From contig VTPC01000026.1 in the NCBI GenBank assembly GCA_011009095.1, positions 117,231 to 181,230 of the forward strand: a stretch of 64,000 nucleotides of DNA, given 5' to 3'. Shown here in pieces: positions 35,157 through 45,820 of the stretch. Positions within the stretch are counted from its first letter, which is position 1. The number at the start of each line of letters is the position of its first letter. The position numbers and the translations under genes were made by a program. The notes under the pieces were generated by a model. It was not told the origin of the DNA. It worked only from the letters and a program-made list of their open reading frames with translations, and made no database searches. Source of the stretch: Ignelater luminosus (taxonomy: Eukaryota > Arthropoda > Insecta > Coleoptera > Elateridae).

Positions 35157-35160
35157 AAAA
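35157..35160 (-). terminator. Pol III TTTT terminator of the first tRNA
   Basis: TTTT seven bases past the tRNA 3' end, in a flank (CAATTAATTTTACTTCA) identical to that of the second copy. Confidence 0.7.
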
Positions 35161-35167
35161 TTAATTG

Positions 35168-35240
35168 CGACCGTGACAGGATTCGAACCTGCAATCTTCG
35201 GATCCGAAGTCCGACGCCTTATCCATTAGGCCACACGGTC
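35168..35240 (-). tRNA. tRNA-Arg(UCG), copy 1
   Basis: A complete 73-nt cloverleaf without intron. The acceptor stem is GACCGTG with CACGGTC and discriminator G. The D stem is GCC with GGC. The anticodon stem TCGGA/TCCGA encloses loop CTTCGGA, giving anticodon UCG. The T arm is GCAGG-TTCGAAT-CCTGT. All stems pair. The variable loop is AGATT. A and B box sequences are canonical. Confidence 0.97.
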
Positions 35241-36483
35241 GATATTCAGTTTCTACCCCTTTGCTGTTTTTGCGATTACACGATTATTAAGTGATTTGGA
35301 AAATTAGATACTTGTTATTAAATTATTGATCTCTGTCGTTCGTGAACAATAATGTAGATAGCCACCAATTTGGATAAATTTTTCCTTTGCAAGGTAACGC
35401 TTTGTAAATCCATTGCTACTTTACTTTTCTATAAATTTTAATTTTTCAGTATTTTTCTTTTTGTTGCAAAATCAGTCTATTAGATCTTCTACATTTGTTA
35501 GTTTTTATATTTAGAATTACAGAATGTATAGAAATTTGTCGCCTTTAACATTGTCTTTTACGTTTCAATATTTCATTCAGTGAATAAGCCAAGACTTTTT
35601 ACTTTTAATTAATTTTAACAATTCTACTAATTTATCTAGACCTTTTTTGAAGTTTATTGATGCCACATTGGAAAGCAACCTTTTAAACAAATTAACTCCA
35701 TAGAAATCTTACTGCGTTTAAGATCAGTATCTCACTTTTATGGCCTCTATGTGATATAATCTCTTTACAAATTATACATAGATTTAGCTACTAATAAGTT
35801 TAAATAGAAATCTCGTTAGTAATAAATTATTGACAAATTAAAATTAAGTATTGTATTTATTGTACAGAAAACTTGAAAGAAATTTATTTCCTTAACCCCA
35901 TGAGCTTCTATAGCTGTCCCTCAAAAAAGAGGCATAAAGCTAAAAAATATTATAGAAAAACCAAAAACTTTCAGAGATGTCTGAGGCAGATATTATTATC
36001 TAAAAATTGAAAGTTACATAAATCCGACAACCATTCCTCCATTTTTGCCCCTTTCAATACTAAGTTTCTTCTTCCTGTTATTTCCTCGATGAGTTCTTAC
36101 TGTTTTTGAAAAGAGCAAAATAGAAAGAATGGTCCTAGCTATTTTCTATTTGCTTTTTGGTAAATCTTGGGCATTATAACAGATATCCTAGATCACTTCC
36201 TAGAGTTTTCGATATCGAGTTAAAACTAAAACACCCTGTAGATAAAAAAATACATTGTATGGAACATAATTTTCTGCTTGAGTTACGTTCGGATCAAGTT
36301 TACTAAAAAGTTAAGTTTATTTATTTTTTATTTTATTATTTTATTTATTCAATACAATAACCAAATTTTCAAGTAGGAGTTTTTTGTACCAAGAAAATTA
36401 TTATTAACCACTTTAAAGATACTCTGAAAAACTATTTCTAGTTTGTTTTATACTTCGGGTTTAATCTGAAGTAAAATTAATTG
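35241..36483. other. Spacer between the two tRNA genes
   Basis: AT-rich, no gene seen. ACACCCTGTAGA at 36231-36242 is a variant of the recurrent repeat terminus. Confidence 0.5.
36473..36476 (-). terminator. Pol III TTTT terminator of the second tRNA
   Basis: Same spacing and same flanking sequence as at copy 1. Confidence 0.7.
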
Positions 36484-36556
36484 CGACCGTGACAGGATTC
36501 GAACCTGCAGTCTTCGGATCCGAAGTCCGACGCCTTATCCATTAGGCCACACGGTC
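36484..36556 (-). tRNA. tRNA-Arg(UCG), copy 2
   Basis: Identical to copy 1 apart from one base in the variable loop (AGACT instead of AGATT). All stems are intact and the 73-nt length is the same. About 20 bases of 3' flank, including the terminator, are shared with copy 1, while the 5' flanks differ. Confidence 0.97.
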
Positions 36557-36678
36557 GATATGTATTGTCTGCTTTCTTCATTAAAGTAAATAAACAAGAT
36601 CTGATCAATATTGCTGGTGTGGGCTGAAAAAGAGATGGAGAAATATTGAAATTTGCAGACTTCTTCATCATGTCCGAT

Positions 36679-36955
36679 ATTTATTTACTACAGGTTCGTC
36701 ATTGAGAGATTGGATGGGCGACGGAGTGGCTACTTCAACGAACATCCCCATCAGGTTTGCTATTTATATTTCAGATTTTCGTCATTGGAATGTTGCTTGG
36801 GCGATGGAGTGACCACTTGCAGCAACTCTTCCATCGTGTTCTGATTATCTGTTTATTTCAGGTCTTCGTCTTTGGGAGGTTGGTTGGAGAATGGAGCGGA
36901 CGCTTTCACCCTATTCGGTATTCATCTGTTTAGGTCTTCATCTTGGGAGATTTTG
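36679..36955. repeat. Tandem repeat of about 83 bp, 3.3 diverged units
   Basis: Units start near 36679, 36761, 36846 and 36926. Each carries TTTATTTCAG-like sequence, then GTCTTCGTC(A/T)TTGG and GG(A/G)CGA(T/C)GGAGTG or a variant. Units are diverged, so the array is old. It lies directly before the Harbinger remnant on the same minus-strand reading. Function unknown. Confidence 0.65.
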
Positions 36956-37126
36956 GAGCATAGTTATAAATCTAGCCTTGTTTCTTGCAATACAATGTGC
37001 TACCTTTGCCGCTATTCTGCACACTGTAGATTTATGCACATTGACACTATCTCCAATTGCTTGCTGAACAGTACCCGTGGCAGTAAATCTGAAATTTAGC
37101 GACATCTTGTCTGTGTAATACATCAT
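36938..37126 (-). pseudogene. PIF/Harbinger (HARBI1-like) transposase N-terminal fragment
   Basis: The minus strand gives MSLNFRFTATGTVQQAIGDS followed by VHKSTVCRIAAKVAHCIA, the helix-turn-helix region that precedes the DDE domain of Harbinger transposases (usual ALRF.ATG.F...GD..G.S.STVSRI...V). The fragment is open over 62 codons. The catalytic domain does not follow. One edge overlaps the start of the hairpin repeat at 37118. Confidence 0.75.
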
Positions 37127-37515
37127 TTTGAAGAGTATAAAACTCTCAATCTTTTACATCAAAGAAAATTAATATCGGTCCAGCCGTTCGTGAACTAGAG
37201 ACAGAAATGTATTGATTAAATTAAATACATTTTTATCTCTAGTTCACAAACAGCTGGGCCGATTTTGATTTTCTTTGATGTAATAGGTTGAGAATGTTAT
37301 ACCCTTTAAAATGATATATCACACATGGGGTAGTGCCATTTAAAATTTTGGGGTGGCGATGGCTGGTGGGGAGGGTGAAAGTTTTCCAACTGACTAGAGT
37401 AGATTATTAAATGTCCCCCTGCAAAAAAAAAGCGACGCGGTTTAGCGATTTTTGCTAATTTCACTAATTAAAGAGTTATTCAAGGTGAGAAGTTTTAAAA
37501 TGATCACCCTGTATA
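37118..37515. mobile_element. Truncated foldback element with 96-bp hairpin and TCACCCTGTATA end
   Basis: Positions 37118-37213 and 37224-37319 are inverted copies (roughly 80-85% identical by eye) around a 10-base loop. The right arm continues through TGGGGTAGTGCCATTTAAAA and GTCCCCCTGC to TCACCCTGTATA at 37504-37515. That outer part is laid out like the outer arms of the element at 31363-32563, suggesting relatives. The corresponding left outer part is missing and Harbinger sequence takes its place. Confidence 0.7.
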
Positions 37516-38378
37516 TGTGGCCAATGGCTGGCCGAGCTAAGGATGCCAATTCCGGCTTTGTTACGGTTACCAGATAAGTATGTGACCATTGACTGGGTAA
37601 GTTAAGGGTGCCACTGCCAGAATTTTTCATGGTTACTATACAGTGTGTCCCAATTTCGATGCTCACTATTGGGATCTCGGAAATTGTAGGAGATACAAAG
37701 TCGGTTAAACTAGAAATGTTTTGACCATTTTGGAGATCAGTTTACTTATGCTTTTGTTTTTTCAAAAAAAGTTCGCGGCTTACTAGATATTTGCTAAAAA
37801 CGAAATTATATATATATTTTTTTTAATAAAAAGCATTTCCCACTGAGTGTGCCATGGCTTTAAACATATGAAAATCACTAGCTTTTGTCAGATAAATTAC
37901 ATTTGTTATGTAACAATTGCTAAAACAAAACAAAAGACGCTTTTAAGATACTTTACTGAGCATTCACAGATATCATCAACTAAGCATCTAATGCCCCATA
38001 AAAGTGTATTTATTTTGTTTTAGCAATTTTTGCATAACAAATGAATTTCTTTGATAAAACTCCACGACTTTGTGTGTTAGATGTCATGGCACACTATGAT
38101 GAAAAATGATTTTCACTTCATAACTCGGTAAAACAAAAGAATAGCTATGTCAAAACACTTAAAGAAATAAGATAATTTCGTTTTTAGCAAATATCTAGTA
38201 AGCCGTGAACTTTTTTGAAAAAACAAAAGCATAAGTAAACTGATCTCCAAAATAGCCAAATTTCTTCTAATTTAACCGACTTCGTATCTCTTACAATTTC
38301 CGAGATCCCAATAGTGAGCACTGTGTGGCCATTGACTGGCCGAGCTAAGGGTGCCAGTGCCAGCATTTAACCATTAGT
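37516..38378 (+). repeat. Tandem units of about 64 bp, interrupted by a foldback
   Basis: Three related units: 37516-37578 (TGGCCAATGGCTGGCCGAGC), 37579-37640 (TGACCATTGACTGGGTAAGT) and 38326-38378 (TGGCCATTGACTGGCCGAGC). Each continues with TAAG(G/T)(A/G)TGCCA(C/A/G)T. The third is separated from the second by the foldback element at 37661-38319. Confidence 0.65.
37661..38319. mobile_element. Foldback element with arms of about 300 bp
   Basis: The arms start with GCTCACTATTGGGATCTCGG on the left and its inverse at the right end (38319). They match through CAGTTTACTTATGCTTTTG, CTTACTAGATATTTGCTAAA and GTGTGCCATG, to a centre near 37975. One arm is longer by an insertion. No coding sequence. 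The left flank carries TATACAGTGTGTCCC at 37637, again the recurrent terminal word. Confidence 0.8.
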
Positions 38379-38499
38379 GTCAGAGGAAGACCGTATGCTG
38401 GCCGTTATATGCATGTTTGCTGAAATACTTCTAGCAATGCTATATCTCTATAGTTCTCACACATCATTTTACTACCTTTATAATGTGTATAGGGCATAT

Positions 38500-39400
38500 T
38501 CGTGTTTTAGTCCAATCTTCTGGTATTTGCTCATTTTCCCATATTCCTTTAATAAGTTTGTGTAATTGAATCCTCAGTTGCTCTCCTCCAGCTTTTATCA
38601 TTGCTGCTGTTATTATTGTTTTCCCTGGACTTTTGTTATTCTTTAGATTTTTATTATTTTGTCTAGTTTTTCTTCTGTTGGGACTTCTATGACTTGATCT
38701 TCTTCTCTTAGGTTTTGTACTTAACCTTGCTCTTCTTCCTCATTTCCTTTTAGTAACTCTTCAAATGGTTTTGCCATGTTTTCATTGCTTTTCTTGGTTC
38801 ACTAATTAGTTCTCCTTCTTTGTTTTTAAATATAGTACCTACAGTTTCTTTTTCTATTCTCTTGTTTCTTGATAAAATGACCTTTTTTCTCAATTCCTTT
38901 TAATTTACTTTCATTATTTTCTCTTTGCTTTTTCCTGCATGTTTTTTTTAAATTTTTCTTAGTTCTCTATATCTTTGTTCATTACTATCTTTATTTTCTC
39001 CTAAATTATCTTACCTTATTGCTTCCACTATCTTTTCACATTCCTTATCAAATCATTCTTTTCTTTTGATTTTTATTTTGAAATATTCTTTATCACTACT
39101 TTATTTGTCTCTATTATCGCTGTTTTTATTCCTTCCCAGATTTCTTCAGTAGCCATTTCTTGATCATGTGTATTTAATCTTTCCACTATTCCCTCTCTGT
39201 ATTTTCTTTTAATCTCTTCATCCTTTAGTAGCTCTATGTTAAACTGCCTTACGATTTTCTTATTTGTTTTCTGCTTATTTATTTCTTCTAGGAGTTTTTG
39301 ACATGTCATTTTCACCAAATAATGGTCCGAGTTACATTCTGCCTCTTTCATACTGTTTACTTTGGCTATGTAGTTTATATGTCTTCTTTCTACTAACACA
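38500..39400 (-). mobile_element. LINE fragment: endonuclease end, linker and RT start
   Basis: 39399-39073 is open and gives NSDHYLVKMT (the SDH motif closing the endonuclease), then a charged linker and EEIWEGIKTAI. The reading continues with ECEKIVEAI, RNKRIEKETVGTIFKNKEGE, VIEVPTEEKLDKIIKI and further RT-entry pieces in other frames to about 38500. The catalytic RT core is absent. Same general LINE type as 27045-27385, on the opposite strand. Confidence 0.7.
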
Positions 39401-39420
39401 TTAACAACGTATATGGATTT

Positions 39421-41041
39421 ACTTATTAAACTTCAACTATAAAACATTGTAATAGAGTCTACTCTTTGGATAAATACTTATATAATTATTATTTACAGTT
39501 TCCTGTTTGTACTAAACTGCTTGTAGTTACTTTAATAACCGCTAGAAAGTATTAGTATTTGCTCTCATAAGTAATTGTAAATCTTAAAGTATTTATATAC
39601 ACATTCATATAACTATTCCATTGTAAGTTGACAACAATAAAGTAAAACAATAATTTTTGAAGCTCTGTATTTGCTACGCAAGTTTTTAAAAACAGGGCAA
39701 TAATTTAAATTAAACATAATTTTATTATTATTTTAGGCTTATTGTTAGTAATTGATTGCTCAGAGAATTCCTAAACTAGTTTTTTGTTTTATCTCAGTTC
39801 TATCAGTTAGTATCGGAATTTGACAGTTTTTATCCACGATTCATATATTGCAGGCAGGTTGAATTTGTACATAATTCTGCAGTTTTGAAAAATCACTAGG
39901 AATTTTGAACAATTACAATTGGTAACTACTAGTTAAGTGCCTTTTGTTTTTTTTTAAAATGCTGAATTGTGCTATTTACATGCAATACAAAAATTAAAAT
40001 AATTTAAAATTAATCTACAATGCAATATAACTTGTAACTATGTAAACTTCATAGTAATTTAGTGTCGAGTAATGTCTCAAATAATAAATTGACAGAATGC
40101 TACAAAATCAATTAAATTTAATTACTTGATAATTATTCTACAGTTTAACTATGTATGTTTGTTTGTAAATCATTTATGGTAATTGATAATATTCTTAAAT
40201 GTAGTTATCTAAGTAAATGAAATAAACACAAATTATTACTTGTCAATATTTATACATGTTTTAGATTTGTTGACTTCTTTATGTAATATTAAATAAAGTA
40301 AATTACTAATGTTATTTTGAATTTCTGTACAAGCATCCATTTTACCTGCACATGTAATCACAAAACAATTTGATTATTGATGTAGTATGAATTTTCTATC
40401 CATTCATATATACTATATCAAAACCAATGCATATTATAAAAGTTGTTAAATATTTGAAAAACATTCACATTATACACACCAGTTCTCCTTATATCTTCAC
40501 AGAGCCATACCGCTGAAAAATTTAAATTATTCACAACCATTTGCAAAACAAACTCGGCTTGTAGTACAGCAGACTGCAATTGCTGTATCTTGACCTTTGG
40601 CCTTTACCCGTATTTGCTGGAAAGACCTCCAATTGAAATAATGCTTGTACCACCCTTAATACTTTATGTATGGCAGGTGGAGTTAAAGTACCACTTCTTG
40701 TGCATATGAGGGTTGGAATTTACATATAAAAAACATCCTATCTTGCTAACTCGACCAAATCTTTGAAAAAATGAAAAGCAAGAGGAAAAAAAATGTTTAT
40801 AAGTTGCAGCCGATATTATCAGTGTCATAAAATGAATGTGATGTGTTAATATAAAAACAAATTGTGCAATTGTGCTGAAGACAGTGTTTTAATATTCTAG
40901 ATAAATTGTTTCTGTTATTTAATGTAATTAAGATATTAAAATTTTATTTGTAACTGTTTTTAATAAGATGAAGCAATAGATGATTACACGAAACATAATT
41001 AAAAACCAAGAATTTACTTAAATAATTTAAAAAAAAATGTC
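39421..41041. other. AT-rich stretch without recognised genes
   Basis: No coding or structured element identified. A mild GC rise at 40555-40690 has no homology that I recognise. Confidence 0.45.
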
Positions 41042-41047
41042 TTTATT
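41042..41047 (-). terminator. Poly(A) signal of the GCSH gene
   Basis: AATAAA on the minus strand, 37 bases beyond the stop codon. Confidence 0.55.
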
Positions 41048-41084
41048 ATACTTAAATAGTTACTTTGTACAGAGTTATCGTGCA

Positions 41085-41830
41085 TTAGTGATGATCAGAT
41101 TTTAAAAATTCAGTATATTGTGCTTCATTCATCAATGCTGAGATCTCCTTTTTATTTGTAAGCTCGACTTTAAAAAGCCAACCTAAAATTATAAACAAAA
41201 TTAAAATTCCTTCCTTAATTTATTTAATTTTTTCGAGTTACCTTTCTCATAACACGAAGTATTGATTAATGATGGGGAGTCTTCTACTTCTGTATTTTTC
41301 TCGATAACACGTCCTGATACAGGACTGAATAATTCACTAGCTGCTTTAACGCTTTCTAAAGCTCCACATTCATCTAATAATAAATAAAACAATATTATAA
41401 TAAATCATTATTTCAAATCTCAAATCTACCCACCTTTCTGCTTTAGTTGTGTGTCGACATCTGGTAGCTGTGCGTAAACTACGTCACCTAATGCTTCCTG
41501 CAAACACGTGCAGCTATTTATATGTTGATAAATTTTTATTTTAACTATTTTGTTACTTACTTGAGCATATTGTGAAATTCCAATAACACCTATTTTACCT
41601 TCCACTTGTACCCATTCATGTTTATCTGTGTAAAAACGTTCTAAAACAAAATTATAATTTAATCTGTAACATTACACACTGTAAAAGTTATCTATTTTAC
41701 CTGCTAAGTTACACCGACTAGTACTAATTAACCTCACTGTTTGTAGAGATGAATTCGTCGTGATTTGATTGAAAATTGGCGATTTATTGACGAGCCGTGC
41801 AGCACGTACAACCACTCTTGAAATGACCAT
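41085..41830 (-). CDS. Gcsh: Glycine cleavage system H protein, mitochondrial
   Basis: Five exons (41830-41701, 41640-41561, 41497-41434, 41373-41242, 41182-41085) with four GT-AG introns of 59-63 nt give 167 codons, the usual length. The first 40 or so residues ([20 protein letters not shown]) are basic and without acidic residues, as expected for a mitochondrial targeting peptide. The mature part starts near FYTDKHEWV. It has [20 protein letters not shown] and the lipoylation site ESVKAA with lysine 101, then [26 protein letters not shown] and a C-terminal helix. The H protein carries the aminomethyl group on its lipoyl arm between the P, T and L proteins in glycine breakdown. The reading frame is intact with no odd residues. 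No neighbouring host gene is visible within several kilobases. Confidence 0.97.
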
Positions 41831-43497
41831 TTTGTAAAAAGAATTAAGAATGATGTTAACGTCAGTCTATGGTTTTATCAACTTATCAGGAACTTCAGCT
41901 GACCGATAAATAAAATAATGTCTTGTCTATCGAACGTAGTAGCTGCTACAGCATGGTTCGTTTGCGTGCTAATGAGGTCAAAAATAAATCGAGTTTATAA
42001 ATGTATTACTACATATTAGATGAAATCGTAATCTCTTTTGTTGATTTATTATTCAAAATGTACATAAATTACTAAATCTCATTTTACGTAATTTAACAAA
42101 TAAAAATCCATATGGAAAATTGAGAAAAAGAATTAATTTGTATTTTTTGTAACTAAAAATTATTAAAAATAATAGCCAAGAGTTTATCATAAAGGTCAAC
42201 ATGAAGAGTAGCAACTACATTTTAAAAATTTTTATTACTTGATAAATTTACGTGACTTAAAATAATTAATTGGTGATTTTGTTTGAAATTTTGCAAGTTT
42301 AATAGATTAAAATTTTATTGAGTTTTTACAATTTTTGTTATTTAAAGTGTTAACATTATTTAAATGAAGTGTTCATTATCAGTACAAAACTAAAAACTTA
42401 GCCGCGTACCTTGAAAAACACATTCAACAATCATAATCAAGTTAGTAAAAAGCAATGCCCACCTAAACACGCACAACTATCCAAAATTACAAAATGAGTA
42501 ATAAAATCTCTTGTTGGTTACCAAGTCAAAAATGATTTAACTTTCACATTTGCTGATTAGATAAGTTTCTGAGTTAAATATTTGTTTCTTAAGGAAAATA
42601 CTTCTATTTTTAGAATTAACTTTTTCTTAGAAATCTTTGTGTTTCGACTTTAAAAATTATTAGTATTTATTGTGTCCTTGAAAACTTACAATTTCCAGAA
42701 AGAAACTTCAAGAAATATAAGATTTCAGTAACATAAAGGAAATGGCATGGTAGGTATTATTATTATTATTATTAATCTAGTTACCTTATTATCAAAGAAA
42801 ACAATGAGTGAAATGCTTTTGTTTTGCATTATAGCATTATACAAACAACTTCGCATGATTGTGCGAAATTTACGATTAAACTCTGATCTGATGATATGAA
42901 TGACATTTGTAAACCGATCGAAATATTGTTTTGTTTTTCCACAGCTTACACTGAGCAATCTTATTTATAATACTATTTTTATGCTACATAATGTAGATTA
43001 ACTAGGTTACTGCGCTCATAATGAGCCTCTTTCATCAGGAATTTTTAATTGCTCTTCATTGCTCATCGAAATATGTTATTTTCTCCACATAAGGAATCCT
43101 GATTTATTACTTCTTTACACGAACACATCTTGGCTCTTTTACAGACGCATTTATCTCTTAATAGGTGTTTTTACACGTAATAAATTTTATACCCTGTTTG
43201 GATAAACTGTTTGTGTCTTGATTCTTGTCATTGCTACCATACCTTTAAATTTTTTATCTCATTATTCTTTAGTAATACTATTTCGCATCAGTATGGCACA
43301 TTTACAAATTTATCAGTTTTCAATATGGAATTGAACTGCCTAAACGATTGTAACTAAAACTTTTTAGAAATATAAGTTTAGTAACTCTATACTCTCCAGT
43401 AATCAGGCTCATATTTCCCCTTTAAGTTGAGAATCAGTCATCTTATCCATTTGAGTACCCCGAGGCCTATAACTATATGCAAACGCCTTCAAACATA
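41831..43497. other. Upstream of GCSH, AT-rich, no gene
   Basis: The GCSH promoter should lie just above 41830, but no TATA element stands out. An ATT microsatellite occupies 42755-42774. Nothing else recognised. Confidence 0.45.
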
Positions 43498-43682
43498 TTT
43501 TTTACACGACCGCCTATGTTAATTAGTACATATCTCCATGGTAACCTGTTTATGAAAGTCGAAAATATCATACCCCTATATGATATTTTATCGTACGGAC
43601 TATATCGTAGAGTTTATAGCTACGCATTCTAATAACAGATGTTTTGCCCTATAAAGGGTTAATTACACGGTCGTGTAAAAAA
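43498..43682. mobile_element. MITE, 185 bp, TA-flanked
   Basis: Perfect 15-bp terminal inverted repeats, TTTTTTACACGACCG at 43498-43512 and its inverse at 43668-43682. TA dinucleotides flank both sides (43496-43497 and 43683-43684). No coding capacity. Confidence 0.8.
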
Positions 43683-43794
43683 TAGCGTTCGTAACTCGTT
43701 CAAAAGTGTCGTATCATTTTCACATTCGCATGACATATGCTACTTTCTGAACTTGTTGCGAAATTGTTTAATATTAACAATACTATCAACCAGA

Positions 43795-43860
43795 GCCGGC
43801 GCTAGGCTTTGGCCGCCTGTGGACAAAAATTCTTCTGCTTCCGCAATAAGTCTAGATGTT
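43795..43860. other. hAT-end-like GCCGGCGCTAGG sequence
   Basis: GAGCCGGCGCTAGGCTTTGG is reminiscent of the ends of insect hAT elements. A similar GGCCGGCTTCAG word lies at about 55150. No partner end was found for either. Confidence 0.25.
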
Positions 43861-43873
43861 ACCAACTTGCATA

Positions 43874-44103
43874 TACCGGGTGTGGAGTTACAAACCCGTA
43901 CATAAGACAATTTTATTATTAATTTATTTTGCTAATTCTGGGCATTTTTTGGTTAATTTATTAGTGCCGGATTGAGAGGGAACTTCTACCCTATCGATTG
44001 ATGCCATTACCTCCCCAGTAAGTTAATTTGAAGAGCAGGAATTACAAAAATCTGAGTCCGCATGCATTGTCCTATGTACGGGTTTAAAACTCCACATTCG
44101 GTA
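43874..44103. mobile_element. MITE, 230 bp, TA-flanked
   Basis: Terminal inverted repeats of about 40 bp match at roughly 35 of 40 positions, beginning TACCGGGTGTGGAGTT on the left and TACCGAATGTGGAGTT inverted on the right. TA lies at 43872-43873 and 44104-44105. It is unrelated in sequence to the MITE 190 bases upstream. Confidence 0.75.
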
Positions 44104-44309
44104 TATTCAAAAAACCTAAAAATAAATATGCATAAAAGAGAGGAATAACAGAAACATTAATATAGCGTTGAAATCTGTAATCTCCGCTAATAATATTAAC
44201 AATAATAATAATAGATCAAAAGGGGCACTCCATGGAGTGACAAATGTTACAATCCTGCGGACCCTTGTCATCTTGTAAACGAGAGTAGTCTGGTTCCAAG
44301 ACAAAGAAA

Positions 44310-45420
44310 TACAGTTTCAGACGAACGTCATAATGGTCGAGGAAGGCGCGAGAATCGACAGCTCGACCACAATAAAGATCTCGAAACTACCAAACCAGTA
44401 AAAAATCAACAGCCCCTGGTCAACCCAGCTAACAGTGCTTGGACGGCTAATACGTTACTTTGACTGGACAACTAAGACAGCGCATGAAATGTACCTTAGA
44501 AATGAATGAGCACATCATGCACTGCTACTATACAATAACTATTAACAAAGCAGCTGTAGGAGCGTATCGACAGCAGCTGTACAATGCTTTTCTGGAAAGA
44601 TACCCTGAACACCGCGTGACAGAGCAGAGAGCAGCGGACCAAGAGCGTGCCATAGTCAGACAAAATTTCATTTCTAAATCTAGATTAGCTAAAATAAGGC
44701 AAGAACTTGCACAAAATCTACAAATCAGCGCCCCTGAAGAATTAATTCAAACTACTATTCAATCGGAGCATGAACAAGAACATGATTTAACAGATTTTTC
44801 CCCAAGCATGGCCCTCCCAGAATCACATCTCGATACCGAAGTTATACAAAAACTAAATCACGAATTTAGAACAGCGATATTGGAGTTTGAGTGCACTGAC
44901 CCCTTAGCCAGACCAAGTATTGCTAAACAGACATCTTTGAGAGGGTTAGACTACATTGTCAAAATTCTTAACGAAAAGGTACTTCCTCAGCACTTATCTA
45001 GCAGGGTGGCGCAATTTGAACAACTTTACACAAGTATTTACGCTCCGGCGGTTGCTGCAGTGCGACATTATGGAGATAAACTGGGTAATCCTGCCACATG
45101 CAGTTCAAACTGTGCGTCAGCCTGGAAGCGAAGACTACTGAAAGTAATTGCGCAGCGTCTAATACAATACGAAGCTGGTACTAGGAGTAAAAAGGTAATA
45201 AGGGCTTATGAGACTATACGCCGCAAAACTAGCGTGCATAATAAGCAGGATCCACCAAATACTAATGTAGAACACTGCGCCAAAAGTTAGCAGTAAAATC
45301 TAGTAGACTCCAAAGGTGCAACGAATCGGCAAAAAGAAGAGAAAATAACACCTTATTGAGGCGCAGTGAAAAAACTTTTATCGCCAACTTGGAGGCAGCT
45401 AAATAAAAATCAAGAGGATG
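44310..45420 (+). mobile_element. Non-LTR retroelement, N-terminal ORF part, runs into gap
   Basis: An open frame (44460-45290) gives EMNEHIMHCYY, then LYNAFLERYPEHRVTEQRAA and DQERAIVRQNFIS. It continues with FECTDPLARPSIAKQTSL, LNEKVLPQH and a basic region. This is the N-terminal region typical of an insect non-LTR family whose proteins carry WT.EMNE.I...Y and EQR.ADQ.RAI.R.....L. After a frameshift at about 45290 the reading continues (RLQRCNESAKRRENNTL) to the gap at 45421, where the RT is expected. The intact stretch of 276 codons makes this one of the better preserved retroelements here. The clade name is uncertain. Confidence 0.7.
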
Positions 45421-45820
45421 NNNNNNNNNNNNNNNNNNNNNNNNNNNNNNNNNNNNNNNNNNNNNNNNNNNNNNNNNNNNNNNNNNNNNNNNNNNNNNNN
45501 NNNNNNNNNNNNNNNNNNNNNNNNNNNNNNNNNNNNNNNNNNNNNNNNNNNNNNNNNNNNNNNNNNNNNNNNNNNNNNNNNNNNNNNNNNNNNNNNNNNN
45601 NNNNNNNNNNNNNNNNNNNNNNNNNNNNNNNNNNNNNNNNNNNNNNNNNNNNNNNNNNNNNNNNNNNNNNNNNNNNNNNNNNNNNNNNNNNNNNNNNNNN
45701 NNNNNNNNNNNNNNNNNNNNNNNNNNNNNNNNNNNNNNNNNNNNNNNNNNNNNNNNNNNNNNNNNNNNNNNNNNNNNNNNNNNNNNNNNNNNNNNNNNNN
45801 NNNNNNNNNNNNNNNNNNNN
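45421..45820. other. Assembly gap, 400 N
   Basis: Four hundred consecutive unknown bases. A round size usually denotes an estimated or placeholder gap. Open frames drawn across it are meaningless. Confidence 1.

Noticed and set aside
44116-44304. Minus-strand open frame with a hydrophobic middle.
   Set aside because: Short, low complexity, and adjacent to a MITE end; no homology seen.
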